Of a stretch of 64,000 nucleotides of DNA, positions 23,217-32,887 are shown in pieces. Every line of letters starts with the position of its first letter. Positions within the stretch are counted from its first letter, which is position 1. A program made the translations under genes and the position numbers. This DNA comes from JANYCO01 sp964437245 (GTDB taxonomy: Bacteria; Bacteroidota; Bacteroidia; Cytophagales; Cytophagaceae), in the NCBI GenBank assembly GCA_964437245.1, contig CAYTGJ010000006.1, forward strand, positions 3,456 to 67,455. The letters are read 5' to 3'. The notes beneath the pieces are model-generated. The model was not told where the DNA came from. It did no database searches and worked only from the letters and a program-made list of their open reading frames with translations.

Positions 23217-25394
23217 ATGTATAAATACGTATTATTTTTTCCGCTGTTAATTCTATATTATCAGGGGGCGGGCCAGCTCATTTCATTGGAGGAACTCTGG
23301 CTGGAAGGGAAATATCATGCAGATCGTCCCCCACGGTTTAACTGGAGTACTGACGGACAGAATTATTATACGATGCAGCACCAGGGCAGGATCCCTTCCG
23401 TGAAGGTGCATACTGTAAAAAACGGAAGTGTACGGGAGCTGACCTCTTTACTTTCCCGGGATCTTGCGGATAGTATTCTGCTGGAAGGTTATACTGTCAG
23501 TCCGGATCAGGCGAGGATCCTTTTTTCCACTGGAGAGCAGCCGGTTTACAGAAGATCCTCCAGGGCAAATTATTATCTGTTTGAAGTGAATACCGGAGTT
23601 CTTCGGCCGTTGCATGATTTCAATAAAGGAAAGATCTCGTTCCCTGAATTCTCTCCGGAGGGGACTTCCATAGCGTTTGTACGAAGTAATAATTTATATG
23701 TGACAGATATTGCATCCGGAAAAGAAAAAGCCATTACCTCCGACGGACAATTCAACCATATTATCAACGGTGCCTGTGATTGGGTGTACGAAGAAGAGTT
23801 CGAATTTGCCCAGGCATTTTTCTGGTCGCCGGATGGTAAAAAAATAGTGTACTATCGCTTTGATGAAAGCGACGTGAAAGAATATAATATGCAGCGGTGG
23901 GAAGGAAATTACCCCAACGATTATCGTTATAAATACCCCAAAGCAGGAGAAGAAAATTCACGGGTCAGTCTTTATTGTACTTTCCTGACAGAAAACGATC
24001 GCCGGGAGAGGATCGATGCCACGATCCCCGGAGTGTGTGAGTATTTTCCCAGGGTACACTGGACCGGGGACGCAGACATTGTCAGTTATTACCGGCTCAA
24101 TCGCCTGCAGAATGAACTGGAGATCATTCACTACAATGTGGTGCAAAAAAAAGGGAGAGTCGTATATAAAGAAACAGACCCGGCGTATGTGGAGATCAAC
24201 GACAATCATTTTTATCTTTCCGGATCGGAAGATTTTGTATTTACTTCCGAGAAAACCGGTTACCGGCATATATACCGGTACCTTTCAAAAGAGGATAAGA
24301 TCCTGCCCCTTACTTCGGGAGCCTACGAGGTGACAGAAATAAACGGGATTCATGAAAAGAACCAACAGGTCTATTTCACCGCACAGGAGAAATCTCCGAT
24401 AGAGAGACAATTGTATGTGGTGAATTTCAAAGGAAAGAAAACGCAGTTGAGTACGGAGAAAGGAGTTCATACCGTTTCTTTTTCTCCCCGTTCCGGTTAT
24501 TACACCGATACGTATTCGGATGCCAATACTCCGCCTGTTACGGTTCTGAAGGAGACCGTTACCGGAAAGGCCGTGCAGGTGCTCACTAAAAACGAATCGT
24601 TGCGTCAGCGTCTTGCTCAGACTTCCCTGAGTAAGGTGGAATTTTTTAGTTTTACTACTACCCAGAAGGTGGAGCTGAACGGCTGGATCATCAAGCCGGT
24701 AGATTTCCGGGAAGGGAAGCAGTATCCTGTGCTGCTTACGATCTACGGAGGGCCAGGGTCGCAGAAGGTTATGGATGGCTGGGACGGCCTCGGTTATGTA
24801 TGGAGTCAGATGCTTGCTCAGAAAGGATATGCCGTGGTTTGTGTAGACGGACGTGGTACGGGAGGCAGAGGGGCTGCGTTTAAAAAATGCACTCAGTATA
24901 ATCTTGGGAAATATGAAACCGAAGACCTGATCGAGACGGCGAAATACCTGCGTGCACAGCCGTTCGCAGATCCGGCAAGGATCGGCATATTCGGGTGGAG
25001 CTTCGGAGGATACTTATCTTCTCTTGCGATTACCAAAGGTGCGGATTATTTCAAAACAGCGGTTGCTGTAGCGCCGGTCACGAACTGGCGTTATTATGAC
25101 AATATTTATACAGAGCGCTATATGGGCCTTCCTTCACAAAACCAGAAAGGATACGATGAAAACGCCCCTACGTATTATGCAGGGGCGTTAAAAGGAAACT
25201 ACCTGCTGATCCATGGAACGGCGGATGATAATGTACATCTTCAGAATGCGATAGAGATGCAGAAAGCGTTGATCAAGGCCAACAAGCAGTTTGATATGTT
25301 TTATTATCCCGAAAAAAATCATGGGATTTACGGAGGAAATACCCGCTATCATTTGTATAAAATGATCACCAATTATATTCTGGAGAAGCTGTAG
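23217..25394 (+). CDS. Dipeptidyl peptidase IV (S9B prolyl peptidase)
   Basis: 725 residues with a signal peptide. An eight-bladed propeller covers about residues 30-470 and includes DWVYEEEFEFAQAF, whose double Glu binds the substrate amino terminus. The alpha/beta-hydrolase domain has the catalytic Ser595 (GWSFGGY), Asp670 (HGTADDNVH) and His702 (KNHGIYGG). It releases X-Pro and X-Ala dipeptides from peptides in the periplasm or outer surface. The triad and length are complete. It is divergent from the lipoprotein gene, across a 174-bp AT-rich region, and ends in an inverted repeat (25414-25476). Confidence 0.93.
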   Translation: MYKYVLFFPLLILYYQGAGQLISLEELWLEGKYHADRPPRFNWSTDGQNYYTMQHQGRIPSVKVHTVKNGSVRELTSLLSRDLADSILLEGYTVSPDQARILFSTGEQPVYRRSSRANYYLFEVNTGVLRPLHDFNKGKISFPEFSPEGTSIAFVRSNNLYVTDIASGKEKAITSDGQFNHIINGACDWVYEEEFEFAQAFFWSPDGKKIVYYRFDESDVKEYNMQRWEGNYPNDYRYKYPKAGEENSRVSLYCTFLTENDRRERIDATIPGVCEYFPRVHWTGDADIVSYYRLNRLQNELEIIHYNVVQKKGRVVYKETDPAYVEINDNHFYLSGSEDFVFTSEKTGYRHIYRYLSKEDKILPLTSGAYEVTEINGIHEKNQQVYFTAQEKSPIERQLYVVNFKGKKTQLSTEKGVHTVSFSPRSGYYTDTYSDANTPPVTVLKETVTGKAVQVLTKNESLRQRLAQTSLSKVEFFSFTTTQKVELNGWIIKPVDFREGKQYPVLLTIYGGPGSQKVMDGWDGLGYVWSQMLAQKGYAVVCVDGRGTGGRGAAFKKCTQYNLGKYETEDLIETAKYLRAQPFADPARIGIFGWSFGGYLSSLAITKGADYFKTAVAVAPVTNWRYYDNIYTERYMGLPSQNQKGYDENAPTYYAGALKGNYLLIHGTADDNVHLQNAIEMQKALIKANKQFDMFYYPEKNHGIYGGNTRYHLYKMITNYILEKL

Positions 25395-25413
25395 GAGGGA
25401 TTGTATTTAAAAA

Positions 25414-25476
25414 GATACCAGATACAGGATTCAAGATGCCATGATCCTTTTTATCCTGAATCCGGTATCTGGCATC
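25414..25476. repeat. Inverted repeat, GATACCAGATAC family (copy 1)
   Basis: GATACCAGATACAGGATTCA (25414-25433) pairs with TGAATCCGGTATCTGGCATC (25457-25476), two mismatches. It lies between convergent genes and may end both transcripts. Related units: 26613-26757 and 38373-38422. Confidence 0.65.
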
Positions 25477-25512
25477 TAGTATCGTTTCAAAAGGGCAACA
25501 AGTTTTGGAACT

Positions 25513-26481
25513 TTAATCCGCCAGAAAACCGAACTTCCCATCGTTGTAGTCTTTGATGGCCTGATGGATTTCTTCTTCCGTATTCATGACAAACAGGCCG
25601 TAGCCTACGTATGGTTCGTTTAGCGGCTCTCCGCTCATGACCAGTACGATCGCTTTTTTGCCTGCTTTGATATGAAAGGTCCCGCCTTCGTTTTTGAATT
25701 GCACATAATGGTTTTCCGGTACTTTATGAAATTCGTTGACCACAATGTCTCCGTCCACCACGAGCAAACCCGTGTTAAAATTTCCCGGAAGCGTGAGAGA
25801 CGTTTCTCCTCCTGGATTCAGGTGAAGATCGTAAAGATGTACAGGTGAGAAAGTATGGGCCGGGCCTTTTATTCCGTTATAGTCACCCGCTATGACGTAA
25901 AGATTTCCTGCATTGTTGGCCAGTACAGCTTTCCCTTTTTTCTCATGGAGAATGCTCTGGTACTTGGCAGGAGTCATTTTATGTTTTTTCGGGAGGTTGA
26001 TCCAAAGCTGGATCATTTCAAAGGCTCCTCCTTTCTTGCGGTATTCGGTTTCGTGATATTCTTTGTGTAGTACACCTCCTCCGGCGGTCATCCACTGTAC
26101 ATCTCCGGGATTGATGACTCCTGCATTGCCGGCACTGTCATGATGTGCTACGCTGCCCTTGTAAGCAACGGTAATGGTCTCGATCCCACGGTGGGGATGC
26201 ACGCCTACTCCCCTGGAAAGTTCGGAAGGCGGATAATGTACTTCTGCATTGAAATCGAGCAGGAAGAAAGGACTCATTCTTTCTTCAATTCCTTTTCCAT
26301 TGGGATAGAAATTCATCACCTTAAAGCCGTTGCCCACCATGTGGGTCCTGGAGGGAGAAAGAACCCCTTCTACTCCGCGGTATTTGCCCGAACCGGAGTT
26401 GAATATTTTTCCGAAAGAGGAAAACGAAGAAAGGAGAAAACCTCCCAGAACAGTGTTTTTAATAAAATTCCGACGTTCCAT
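25513..26481 (-). CDS. Pirin family protein with twin-Arg-like signal
   Basis: 322 residues of the pirin bicupin family. The N-terminus MERRNFIKNTVLGGFLLSSF has a Tat-like RRNF motif before a hydrophobic stretch, so it is exported folded or cofactor-loaded; most pirins are cytosolic. The first cupin carries the metal ligands: GVGVHPHRGIETIT (His-x-His), GSVAHHDS, and VLHKEYHE (His, Glu). The family includes quercetin 2,3-dioxygenases (YhhW) and redox-linked pirins. Substrate here is unknown. The last part (HIKAGKKAIVLVMSGEPLNEP) is the typical second cupin end. Confidence 0.85.
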   Translation of the reverse strand: MERRNFIKNTVLGGFLLSSFSSFGKIFNSGSGKYRGVEGVLSPSRTHMVGNGFKVMNFYPNGKGIEERMSPFFLLDFNAEVHYPPSELSRGVGVHPHRGIETITVAYKGSVAHHDSAGNAGVINPGDVQWMTAGGGVLHKEYHETEYRKKGGAFEMIQLWINLPKKHKMTPAKYQSILHEKKGKAVLANNAGNLYVIAGDYNGIKGPAHTFSPVHLYDLHLNPGGETSLTLPGNFNTGLLVVDGDIVVNEFHKVPENHYVQFKNEGGTFHIKAGKKAIVLVMSGEPLNEPYVGYGLFVMNTEEEIHQAIKDYNDGKFGFLAD

Positions 26482-26612
26482 TAGTTTTAAGGATTATGCA
26501 AGTGTGTGCTCAGAACAATAATTTAAAGGTAATTGTTCTTTTTTGCAATGATTGGCGGTTAGTTGTTTCAGTAATCTGTTGTTTACGAAGGGGTTTTAGA
26601 GTAAAATATGAA

Positions 26613-26757
26613 ACCAGATGCCTGATTCAAGATGCCAGATTAAGAGAAAACCTGAATCTTGAACCCACTCTTTATCTTTTTCTGTTAGTTTAAAGGAGAA
26701 CACATAACTGTTTCTGAATTATTTTATCCGGTATCTTGAATCCGGCATCTTGGATCT
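26613..26757. repeat. Inverted repeat, GATACCAGATAC family (copy 2, long spacer)
   Basis: ATGCCTGATTCAAGATGCC near 26619-26637 and GGTATCTTGAATCCGGCAT near 26730-26748 are near-perfect reverse complements; an extra CCTGAATCTTGAACCC lies between. The motif CAAGAT/ATCTTG with GAATC is shared with copies 1 and 3. Found between the pirin and DUF2461 genes. Confidence 0.5.
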
Positions 26758-26797
26758 AAGACAAACTAACGAAATCTATTTAAGACAAAGAGGGCTT

Positions 26798-27487
26798 CTA
26801 TAGAACGGATTCGCCGTTGGCGTCTGTGGTGAGTACTTCGCTCATATAATTGAAAAAAGGACGCATTTTCCTGTATACCTCATTGAGCTTGGAGACAAAA
26901 TCCGGCTGCATGACCTCTTCGTCGGAAAAGGGGTGGATCAGCAGAAATTGTTTGTATTTCAAAAGTCCGATGGCCGGATGATCTTTTGCATACCCGCGGG
27001 GAGCAGATGACAGCTGTTCTCCTTTCAGGGAGCCGAAGGTTTTTACAAATGTTTTATCATTGAATATTTTTTGCCAGTCTTCGTAATTAAGGTCAATGTC
27101 TTCACGGATCCTTTTCATGTCATCCGTATTAGGTCCCCAGAAACCTCCTGCGGCAAAAGAATTGCCGGGACTCAGATGAAAATAATATCCTCCGCGCAAT
27201 TGTTGGGTAGCCCGGCGGAATCCTCCTCCCCAATGGGTGTGGTAAGGGGTTTTGTCTTTTGAAAAACGGATGTCACGGTAAATTCTGTGCAGGCCCTTTT
27301 TCCCGGAAGGAGTCTCAATTTTATCGTGTTTGTTCATTTCGTCCAGCAAGCATTCTGCAAAACAGACAAGATTGTCGTGCACTTTTGTATACTGTTCTTT
27401 GTGATCATTGAACCATTCGCGGTTATTATTGCCGGATAGTTTTTTCAGGAAAAGGAAATTTTCTTTTTTTAGAACAGGACTGGACAT
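26798..27487 (-). CDS. DUF2461 / TIGR02453 family protein (paralogue 1)
   Basis: 229 residues from the ATG at 27487; the frame is open further upstream but that part is out of character (and overlaps the CYTH gene's end region). Family motifs: NFLFLKKLSGNNNREWFND near the start, then HRIYRDIRFSKDKTPYHTH and GYYFHLSPGNSFAAGGFW. Function of DUF2461 is not established. It is third in a probable operon: lipocalin-like lipoprotein, CYTH, DUF2461. A second family member with the same motifs is encoded at 41356-42015. Confidence 0.85.
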   Translation of the reverse strand: MSSPVLKKENFLFLKKLSGNNNREWFNDHKEQYTKVHDNLVCFAECLLDEMNKHDKIETPSGKKGLHRIYRDIRFSKDKTPYHTHWGGGFRRATQQLRGGYYFHLSPGNSFAAGGFWGPNTDDMKRIREDIDLNYEDWQKIFNDKTFVKTFGSLKGEQLSSAPRGYAKDHPAIGLLKYKQFLLIHPFSDEEVMQPDFVSKLNEVYRKMRPFFNYMSEVLTTDANGESVL

Positions 27488-27525
27488 TGTTGAAAGGGGG
27501 AGAAAATATGAAAAGAGGAGAAACG

Positions 27526-27993
27526 TTACCAGGTGGAATAGGGTACTTTGGAGAGAGCGGCATTCGTATACCGGCTGTCGTGGGTAACCTCTTCCCCTGC
27601 CCAATCCGGCAAAGAGAAAGATTCGGATTCATTGCCAAGCTCAATTTCAGCGACCAGCAACCCTTCGTTGTCGCCTTTGAACTCGTCTACTTCCCACAGC
27701 TTTCCTTCGACGGATAGTTTATACCGGTACTTTTCAATTTGACTTTCGGTCATAGCAGACAGCATTTCGGATGCTTCGGCCACAGGAATTTCGTATTCGA
27801 ACTCAGGACGTGAGGCTCCTGTAGTTTTTCCTTTGATGGTCAGCCAGGCATGTTGGTTGGCAATCCGTACACGAATGGTTTTGGAAACATCGCTATACAA
27901 ATATCCCTGACGATAAAAGTCAGGGATGGGTTTGTTTACCTTTTGCCAGAAGTCTTTTTTGACCAGAAATTTCCGTTCTATTTCTATTGCCAT
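27526..27993 (-). CDS. CYTH domain protein
   Basis: 155 residues; the whole protein is one CYTH (CyaB/thiamine triphosphatase) domain. It begins MAIEIERKFLVKK, the ExExK signature that binds metal and triphosphate, and continues with YLYSDVSKTIRVRIAN, AWLTIKGKTTG (basic phosphate-binding strand), FEYEIPVAEASEML and KLWEVDEFKGDNEGLLVAEIELG (acidic metal-binding strand). Close relatives are inorganic tripolyphosphatases or class IV cyclase-like proteins. The triphosphate tunnel residues seem complete. It starts 2 bp after the stop of the lipoprotein gene, thus translationally coupled. Confidence 0.88.
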   Translation of the reverse strand: MAIEIERKFLVKKDFWQKVNKPIPDFYRQGYLYSDVSKTIRVRIANQHAWLTIKGKTTGASRPEFEYEIPVAEASEMLSAMTESQIEKYRYKLSVEGKLWEVDEFKGDNEGLLVAEIELGNESESFSLPDWAGEEVTHDSRYTNAALSKVPYSTW

Positions 27994-27995
27994 GA

Positions 27996-28379
27996 TTATT
28001 TTTTATCAGGGACCAGGGTGATGCTTCTTTTCATTCCATAGTCCTCGTATTCTACCACAAGTTTATCGGAGGAAAGTTCTTTGATATCTTGTACTACCGA
28101 ATGTCCGTCTCCCTGATAGGTCAGGATGATCTGTGTACCCTCTTCGTTCAGGCGCCATTTCCCTTTGTTTTTTTCGGCCGTTTCGGTAACTTCAAATGTG
28201 CTGTCCGGCTTGAAGCTGAAATAGATTCCGACCACGGAGTCTGCCACAATTTTAGTTTCTCCCAGCGTAAACTCTGTCGCTTTCCAGTCTTTTACAATCA
28301 TCTCCGATTTATTGCTCCCACAGGAGTACAAAAAGAAGGAGATCATCCCGATCATAACCAATGCTTTCATTTTTTTCAT
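27996..28379 (-). CDS. Lipocalin-like small lipoprotein
   Basis: 127 residues with a lipoprotein signal (MKKMKALVMIGMISFFLYSC, lipid Cys20). The mature 107 residues form a small beta-barrel-like pattern: IVKDWKATEF, GIYFSFKPDSTFEVTE, KGKWRLNEEGTQIILTY and ELSSDKLVVEYE, which fits the lipocalin_5 / DUF4488-type lipoproteins of Bacteroidota. It opens the operon with CYTH and DUF2461. Confidence 0.7.
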   Translation of the reverse strand: MKKMKALVMIGMISFFLYSCGSNKSEMIVKDWKATEFTLGETKIVADSVVGIYFSFKPDSTFEVTETAEKNKGKWRLNEEGTQIILTYQGDGHSVVQDIKELSSDKLVVEYEDYGMKRSITLVPDKK

Positions 28380-28807
28380 CTTGCTGTAAGTTAAAATGTA
28401 GTCTAAACTATTAATTATCCTTTATAAAAACAATTTTTCCCGCCGGGAGAGGCGATCTGTAAGGGCTGTGACAGGATCCCGCTCCAGGTAAAAATAGTCG
28501 TTACATTGTTTTCTATGTTGGTTCCTGAAGACCAGGAAGTACTTAAATTGTTTAAAATCAGTCGTTCCGGGAACAACTATTTTATCGTATGTTCGTATTC
28601 TATTCCTGTCAGAAGTCTATTGTCTGGCTTCGGTTAACATTGAGAGGAAAGGAGAAAATCCGGAAGGATCGTGCGATTTGTCAGAGCAAAGTTTGTTTCC
28701 GGATAGTTTTTTTATAATTTATAAAGTCAAACCAATCAGATTGCAGGGGAATTATTTTGTAAAGCGATCTATTTTTAAACGATAAACCTTATAACTGACT
28801 AATAAAC
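28380..28807. other. Intergenic region without a recognised gene
   Basis: 428 bp between divergent genes. Short palindromes (GTTCCGGGAAC near 28565) and an AT-rich part before the glucosidase ATG were seen, but no gene, repeat copy or RNA I can name. Confidence 0.5.
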
Positions 28808-31432
28808 ATGAGCAACAACGAAAGAGAACGATTGAAAAATACCGTTGGGAATACGGGCTGGAAAAAATGGGGACCTTACCTTACCGAACGTCAATGGGGA
28901 ACGGTTCGCGAAGATTATAGCCCGGATGGAAGCGCCTGGGATTTTCTGCCTCACGACCATGCGCGCAGTAAGGCCTATCGTTGGGGAGAAGAAGGGATCG
29001 GTGGAATCAGCGACAGTAAACAGAATCTTTGTTTTGCACTTGCTTTGTGGAACGGAAAAGATCCTATCCTGAAAGAGCGCTTGTTTGGTCTTACCGGTCC
29101 GGAGGCAAATCATGGAGAAGATTGCAAAGAGCATTATTACTACCTGGAGAGTGCGCCGACCCACTCGTATATGAAAATGTTGTATAAGTATCCACAGCAG
29201 GAGTATCCTTATCAGCAGCTGCTGGAGGAAACACGCAAACGTAGCAGGCTGGAACCGGAATATGAACTGATCGACACGGGGATTTTTGACGAGGATAAAT
29301 ACTTTGATGTGTTTGTGGAATATGCCAAAGCAGAGGCGGACGATATTCTGATCAAAATAACGGCGGTCAACAGAGGCCGTGAGGTTGCCCATATTCACCT
29401 GCTGCCCACGATCTGGTTCCGCAACACCTGGAACTGGGGGTACAATAGTTATAAGCCTTCGATGGTAGGAGACAGTCCCGGATCGATCCGGATCTCGAAT
29501 GAGAAAACAGGGGAATATTTTTTGTATGCCGAAGGAAATACCGAGCTTCTTTTTTGTGACAACGAAACCAATAAAAAAAGACTGTACAATGTAGAGAATC
29601 CTTATGCTTACTGTAAGGATGGGATAAACGATTATGTTGTAAGCGGAAATGATTCGGCTGTCAACAATAATAAAACCGGTACAAAAGCTTCGGCAAGCTA
29701 TCAGCATCAGGTACCCGCAGGGGAAAGCTATACCATCCGGCTTCGTCTGTGCAATTATGCGAACCAAAGTCCTTTTGCAGATTTTGACACTGTTTTTTCT
29801 GACAGGATAAAAGACAATGAAATTTTTTATGAAGAGTTACATCAGGGCGTAGAAGATCCTGACAAGCGTATGATACAACGCCAGGCATACGCAGGAATGC
29901 TCTGGACAAAACAGTTTTATTATTTCAACGTGCGTCAGTGGCTGGACGGTGATCCCGGACAGGTGCCACCTCCTGCGGAGAGAAAACATGGCCGGAATTT
30001 TCACTGGCGTCATATGAACAACGAAAATATCATTTCCATGCCGGACAAGTGGGAGTATCCCTGGTATGCGGCCTGGGATCTTGCCTTTCATACGCTCCCG
30101 CTGGCAAGGCTTGATCCAAATTTTGCAAAACGCCAGCTTGAGATCCTGCTCCGCGAATATTATATGCATCCCAACGGACAGATCCCGGCCTATGAGTGGA
30201 ATTTCGGAGATGTAAACCCTCCCGTACATGCCTGGGCTACGCTTAAGGTATATGAGATAGACAAACAACAGAACGGAGGTGTTGGCGATATAGAGTTCCT
30301 GGAAAAAATATTTCACAAACTACTGCTCAATTTTACCTGGTGGGTCAACCAGAAAGACTCCGGAGGGAATAACATTTTTGAAGGAGGTTTCCTTGGTCTG
30401 GACAATATCGGAGTCTTCGACAGAAGCAAGCCACTCCCGACCGGTGGCAGTATTGAACAGGCGGATGGGACAAGCTGGATGGCCATGTTTTCGCTGAACA
30501 TGTTAAAGATCGCCCTGGAGATTTCCGAGCACAGTCCCGTATATCAGGACATGGCGTCCAAATTCTTTGAACACTTTCTGCATATTGCCGGAGCCCTTGC
30601 CAATCTGGGAGAGAACGATGTGCCGCTATGGGACGATGAAGATGCGTTCTTCTACGATGTGCTTCACACTTCCGATGGATACAGTACCCGGCTGAAGGTC
30701 CGGTCCATGGTAGGATTGATCCCGCTGTATGCAGTGGAGGTGCTGGATCCTCATTACCTGGAAAGGCTTCCTGTCTTTAAGAGAAGGGTGGAGTGGGTAC
30801 TGGAAAACCGTCCTGATCTTGCTGCCTTGATATCCCGCTGGAACGAGCCGGGGAAAGGCGAGACAAGGTTGCTTTCGTTATTGAGAGGACACAGGATGAA
30901 AAAAATATATTCCAGGATGCTGGACGAGACAGAGTTCCTTTCAGAATATGGTATCCGGGCACTTTCCAAATTCCACAAAGACAACCCATATGATTTTTGG
31001 GTAGGCAGTGAACGTTTTCGTGTAGCCTATAATCCCGGGGAGTCAGATTCAGGATTGTTTGGTGGAAATTCCAATTGGAGAGGACCAGTATGGTTCCCGG
31101 TAAATTACCTGATCATTGACTCGATGCTGAAATTCCACGAGTACTATGGCGATGATTTCAGAATAGAATACCCGGTGGGAAGCGGACAGACCGTGACAAT
31201 CAAGGAAGCCGCTCATGAGATTTCCAGAAGACTGATCAAAATATTTGTCAGGAACGAGAACGGAGACAGACCGGTCAATGGACAATACGAAAAAATTCAG
31301 AAAGATGAACATTTCAAAGATCTCATTCTTTTCTATGAATATTTCCATGGAGACAACGGATCGGGGATCGGTGCTTCTCACCAGACCGGCTGGACAGGAT
31401 TGGTCGCCGAACTTATTTCGGCTTGTAAATAA
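28808..31432 (+). CDS. GH63-like glucosidase (MGH1-type)
   Basis: 874 residues, cytosolic (no signal peptide). It resembles the GH63/MGH1-type family of bacterial glucosidases, alpha/alpha-toroids acting on alpha-glucosides or mannosylglycerate. The N-terminal half has GTVREDYSPDGSAWDFLPHDHARSKAYRWGEEGIGG, nearly constant in the family, and the barrel holds EYPWYAAWDLAFH (Asp424, likely catalytic acid), AYEWNFGDVNPPVHAW (Glu463), WVNQKDSGGNNIFEGGFLGLDN and SNWRGPVWFPVNYL. The substrate is not known. Two membrane-protein genes follow at 21 and 23 bp, probably in one operon. Confidence 0.85.
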   Translation: MSNNERERLKNTVGNTGWKKWGPYLTERQWGTVREDYSPDGSAWDFLPHDHARSKAYRWGEEGIGGISDSKQNLCFALALWNGKDPILKERLFGLTGPEANHGEDCKEHYYYLESAPTHSYMKMLYKYPQQEYPYQQLLEETRKRSRLEPEYELIDTGIFDEDKYFDVFVEYAKAEADDILIKITAVNRGREVAHIHLLPTIWFRNTWNWGYNSYKPSMVGDSPGSIRISNEKTGEYFLYAEGNTELLFCDNETNKKRLYNVENPYAYCKDGINDYVVSGNDSAVNNNKTGTKASASYQHQVPAGESYTIRLRLCNYANQSPFADFDTVFSDRIKDNEIFYEELHQGVEDPDKRMIQRQAYAGMLWTKQFYYFNVRQWLDGDPGQVPPPAERKHGRNFHWRHMNNENIISMPDKWEYPWYAAWDLAFHTLPLARLDPNFAKRQLEILLREYYMHPNGQIPAYEWNFGDVNPPVHAWATLKVYEIDKQQNGGVGDIEFLEKIFHKLLLNFTWWVNQKDSGGNNIFEGGFLGLDNIGVFDRSKPLPTGGSIEQADGTSWMAMFSLNMLKIALEISEHSPVYQDMASKFFEHFLHIAGALANLGENDVPLWDDEDAFFYDVLHTSDGYSTRLKVRSMVGLIPLYAVEVLDPHYLERLPVFKRRVEWVLENRPDLAALISRWNEPGKGETRLLSLLRGHRMKKIYSRMLDETEFLSEYGIRALSKFHKDNPYDFWVGSERFRVAYNPGESDSGLFGGNSNWRGPVWFPVNYLIIDSMLKFHEYYGDDFRIEYPVGSGQTVTIKEAAHEISRRLIKIFVRNENGDRPVNGQYEKIQKDEHFKDLILFYEYFHGDNGSGIGASHQTGWTGLVAELISACK

Positions 31433-31453
31433 ATGATCTGAAGAGGTGTTCTT

Positions 31454-32110
31454 ATGAATGAATTTCTGACCTTTCAACGGTACAATAACAAAGTACAGGC
31501 TGAAGAATTGATCCGTGTTTTGGAAATGAAGGAGATCCCTTATGAAGTAGAAGATTATTCTGCAGCATTTGATGCTGCTTTTGCCAACAACCGGCTGACC
31601 TCAGAGATCAGTGTCAAAATAAGACAGCAGGATTTTGAACAGGTACATCAATGGCTGTTAGAGGCGGCTGCTGAAGATATACAGGAGCCCGAGCAGGATC
31701 ACTATCTTTTTGACTTTTCAGACGAAGAATTGCTGGAGATCATTACCAAACCGGATGAATGGAGTCATTACGATTTTTCCCTTGCCCTGAAAATATTGAA
31801 GTCAAGGGGAAAAGAAGTAAATCCGGAACTGGTCAGGGTGCTGAGAAAAAACCGGGTGCAGGAATTGAGTAAACCTGAATCCGATACACGTCGCTGGATC
31901 ATACTGGGGTATGGCCTGGTCTTGCTGGGAGGGCTATTCGGAGTTTTTATGGGGGGTCATATCGCTTCTCATAAGAAAATTCTTCCGAATGGAGATAAGG
32001 TGTATGCATTTTCAGAAGAAGATCGCCGGCATGGGGTGATCATTACGTTCATAGGCATTGCGGTGATCCTGGTTGGGCTTTTTTTTAAAATAGGAGAGGC
32101 GCTCTCATGA
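31454..32110 (+). CDS. DUF2007-like membrane protein
   Basis: 218 residues. The first 75 (TFQRYNNKVQAEELIRVLEMKEIPYEVEDY) match the DUF2007 'signal transducing' fold that carries a short beta-alpha-beta unit, followed by an acidic linker and a helical part (DEELLEIITKPDEWSHYDFSLALKILKSRG). Two membrane helices close the protein (RRWIILGYGLVLLGGLFGVFMGG and GVIITFIGIAVILVGLFF). Role unknown. It starts 21 bp after the glucosidase stop. Confidence 0.6.
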   Translation: MNEFLTFQRYNNKVQAEELIRVLEMKEIPYEVEDYSAAFDAAFANNRLTSEISVKIRQQDFEQVHQWLLEAAAEDIQEPEQDHYLFDFSDEELLEIITKPDEWSHYDFSLALKILKSRGKEVNPELVRVLRKNRVQELSKPESDTRRWIILGYGLVLLGGLFGVFMGGHIASHKKILPNGDKVYAFSEEDRRHGVIITFIGIAVILVGLFFKIGEALS

Positions 32111-32133
32111 CGGAGTGGTAATCATTGACTGAA

Positions 32134-32817
32134 ATGAATTTTCGGTCAGGAAACAGAAGATTGAATATTGACAAAAAAATGAAAGAGATCAAGGAAACAG
32201 GCGGAGCCAGAATAGGAATGGCCAACGCTACCTGGCCTTTAGCCACGCTGAAAGTAAGTGAGGAACGCTTAGAAATAAATGCGGGGATCGTCGGGAAAGT
32301 CGTTTTCAGACCTTCGGATGTTCTCTCCCTTTCCGTCCACAAAGGCTTCAGCCGTGGTATTGAAATCAAACACCGTGTACAAAATTATAAATCCCCGGTT
32401 ATTTTCTGGACGTATCAAAATCCGGAAGAGTTGTTGAAACGTATCGTAGCCACAGGGATACTGGAAAATAAGACGGCCGTTTCTCCGGAGTTGGAATCTG
32501 AAATTCAACTATATCAATCGGGAGGAGCATTCCCGGTAAGATGGCCGGTGGCGATCTCAATCGTAGTCCTCTGGAATGTGTTCTGGCTGATGGAAATTTT
32601 GAAAATATGGAAGAGCGAGCTCAATGGGGTCTGGATCGGGAAAGGTAGCCTCTGGGCGTTAGGGATCGTTTTGCTTACCTGTATGTTGGTTTTATGGTCC
32701 GGACCTGCCAGGAAGATCCTGTTAAAGAAAGGCCGTACTGCGGAAGATGTGAAGGCTACATTTTATTTTATCTTACTGGTGTGTGGGACCATATTCCTGT
32801 CGCTCTTGTTTCTGTAA
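32134..32817 (+). CDS. Membrane protein of unknown function
   Basis: 227 residues from the ATG at 32134 (a TTG at 32125 or the ATG at 32179 are alternatives). The N-terminal 130 residues are soluble, beta-rich, with a PH-like look (LKVSEERLEINAGIVGKVVF, SVHKGFSRGIEIKHRV). Three membrane helices follow: PVAISIVVLWNVFWLMEIL, GSLWALGIVLLTCMLVLW and FYFILLVCGTIFLSLLFL. No family recognised. It is last in the operon with the glucosidase and the 218-residue protein; a bidirectional terminator follows. Confidence 0.55.
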   Translation: MNFRSGNRRLNIDKKMKEIKETGGARIGMANATWPLATLKVSEERLEINAGIVGKVVFRPSDVLSLSVHKGFSRGIEIKHRVQNYKSPVIFWTYQNPEELLKRIVATGILENKTAVSPELESEIQLYQSGGAFPVRWPVAISIVVLWNVFWLMEILKIWKSELNGVWIGKGSLWALGIVLLTCMLVLWSGPARKILLKKGRTAEDVKATFYFILLVCGTIFLSLLFL

Positions 32818-32837
32818 AAGAGTATACATATGAAATG

Positions 32838-32867
32838 AAAAAGGCTTCCTGCACAGGAAGCCTTTTT
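32838..32867. terminator. Bidirectional terminator
   Basis: AAAAGGCTTCCTG and CAGGAAGCCTTTT pair around a CA loop with A/T runs on both sides, between the convergent membrane-protein and secDF genes. Confidence 0.9.
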
Positions 32868-32887
32868 CATTTTAGGGTTTGTCCCTT

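Noticed and set aside
28799..29767. Minus-strand 322-codon frame opposite the glucosidase
   Set aside because: The glucosidase frame is long and conserved; the antisense frame has no family features.
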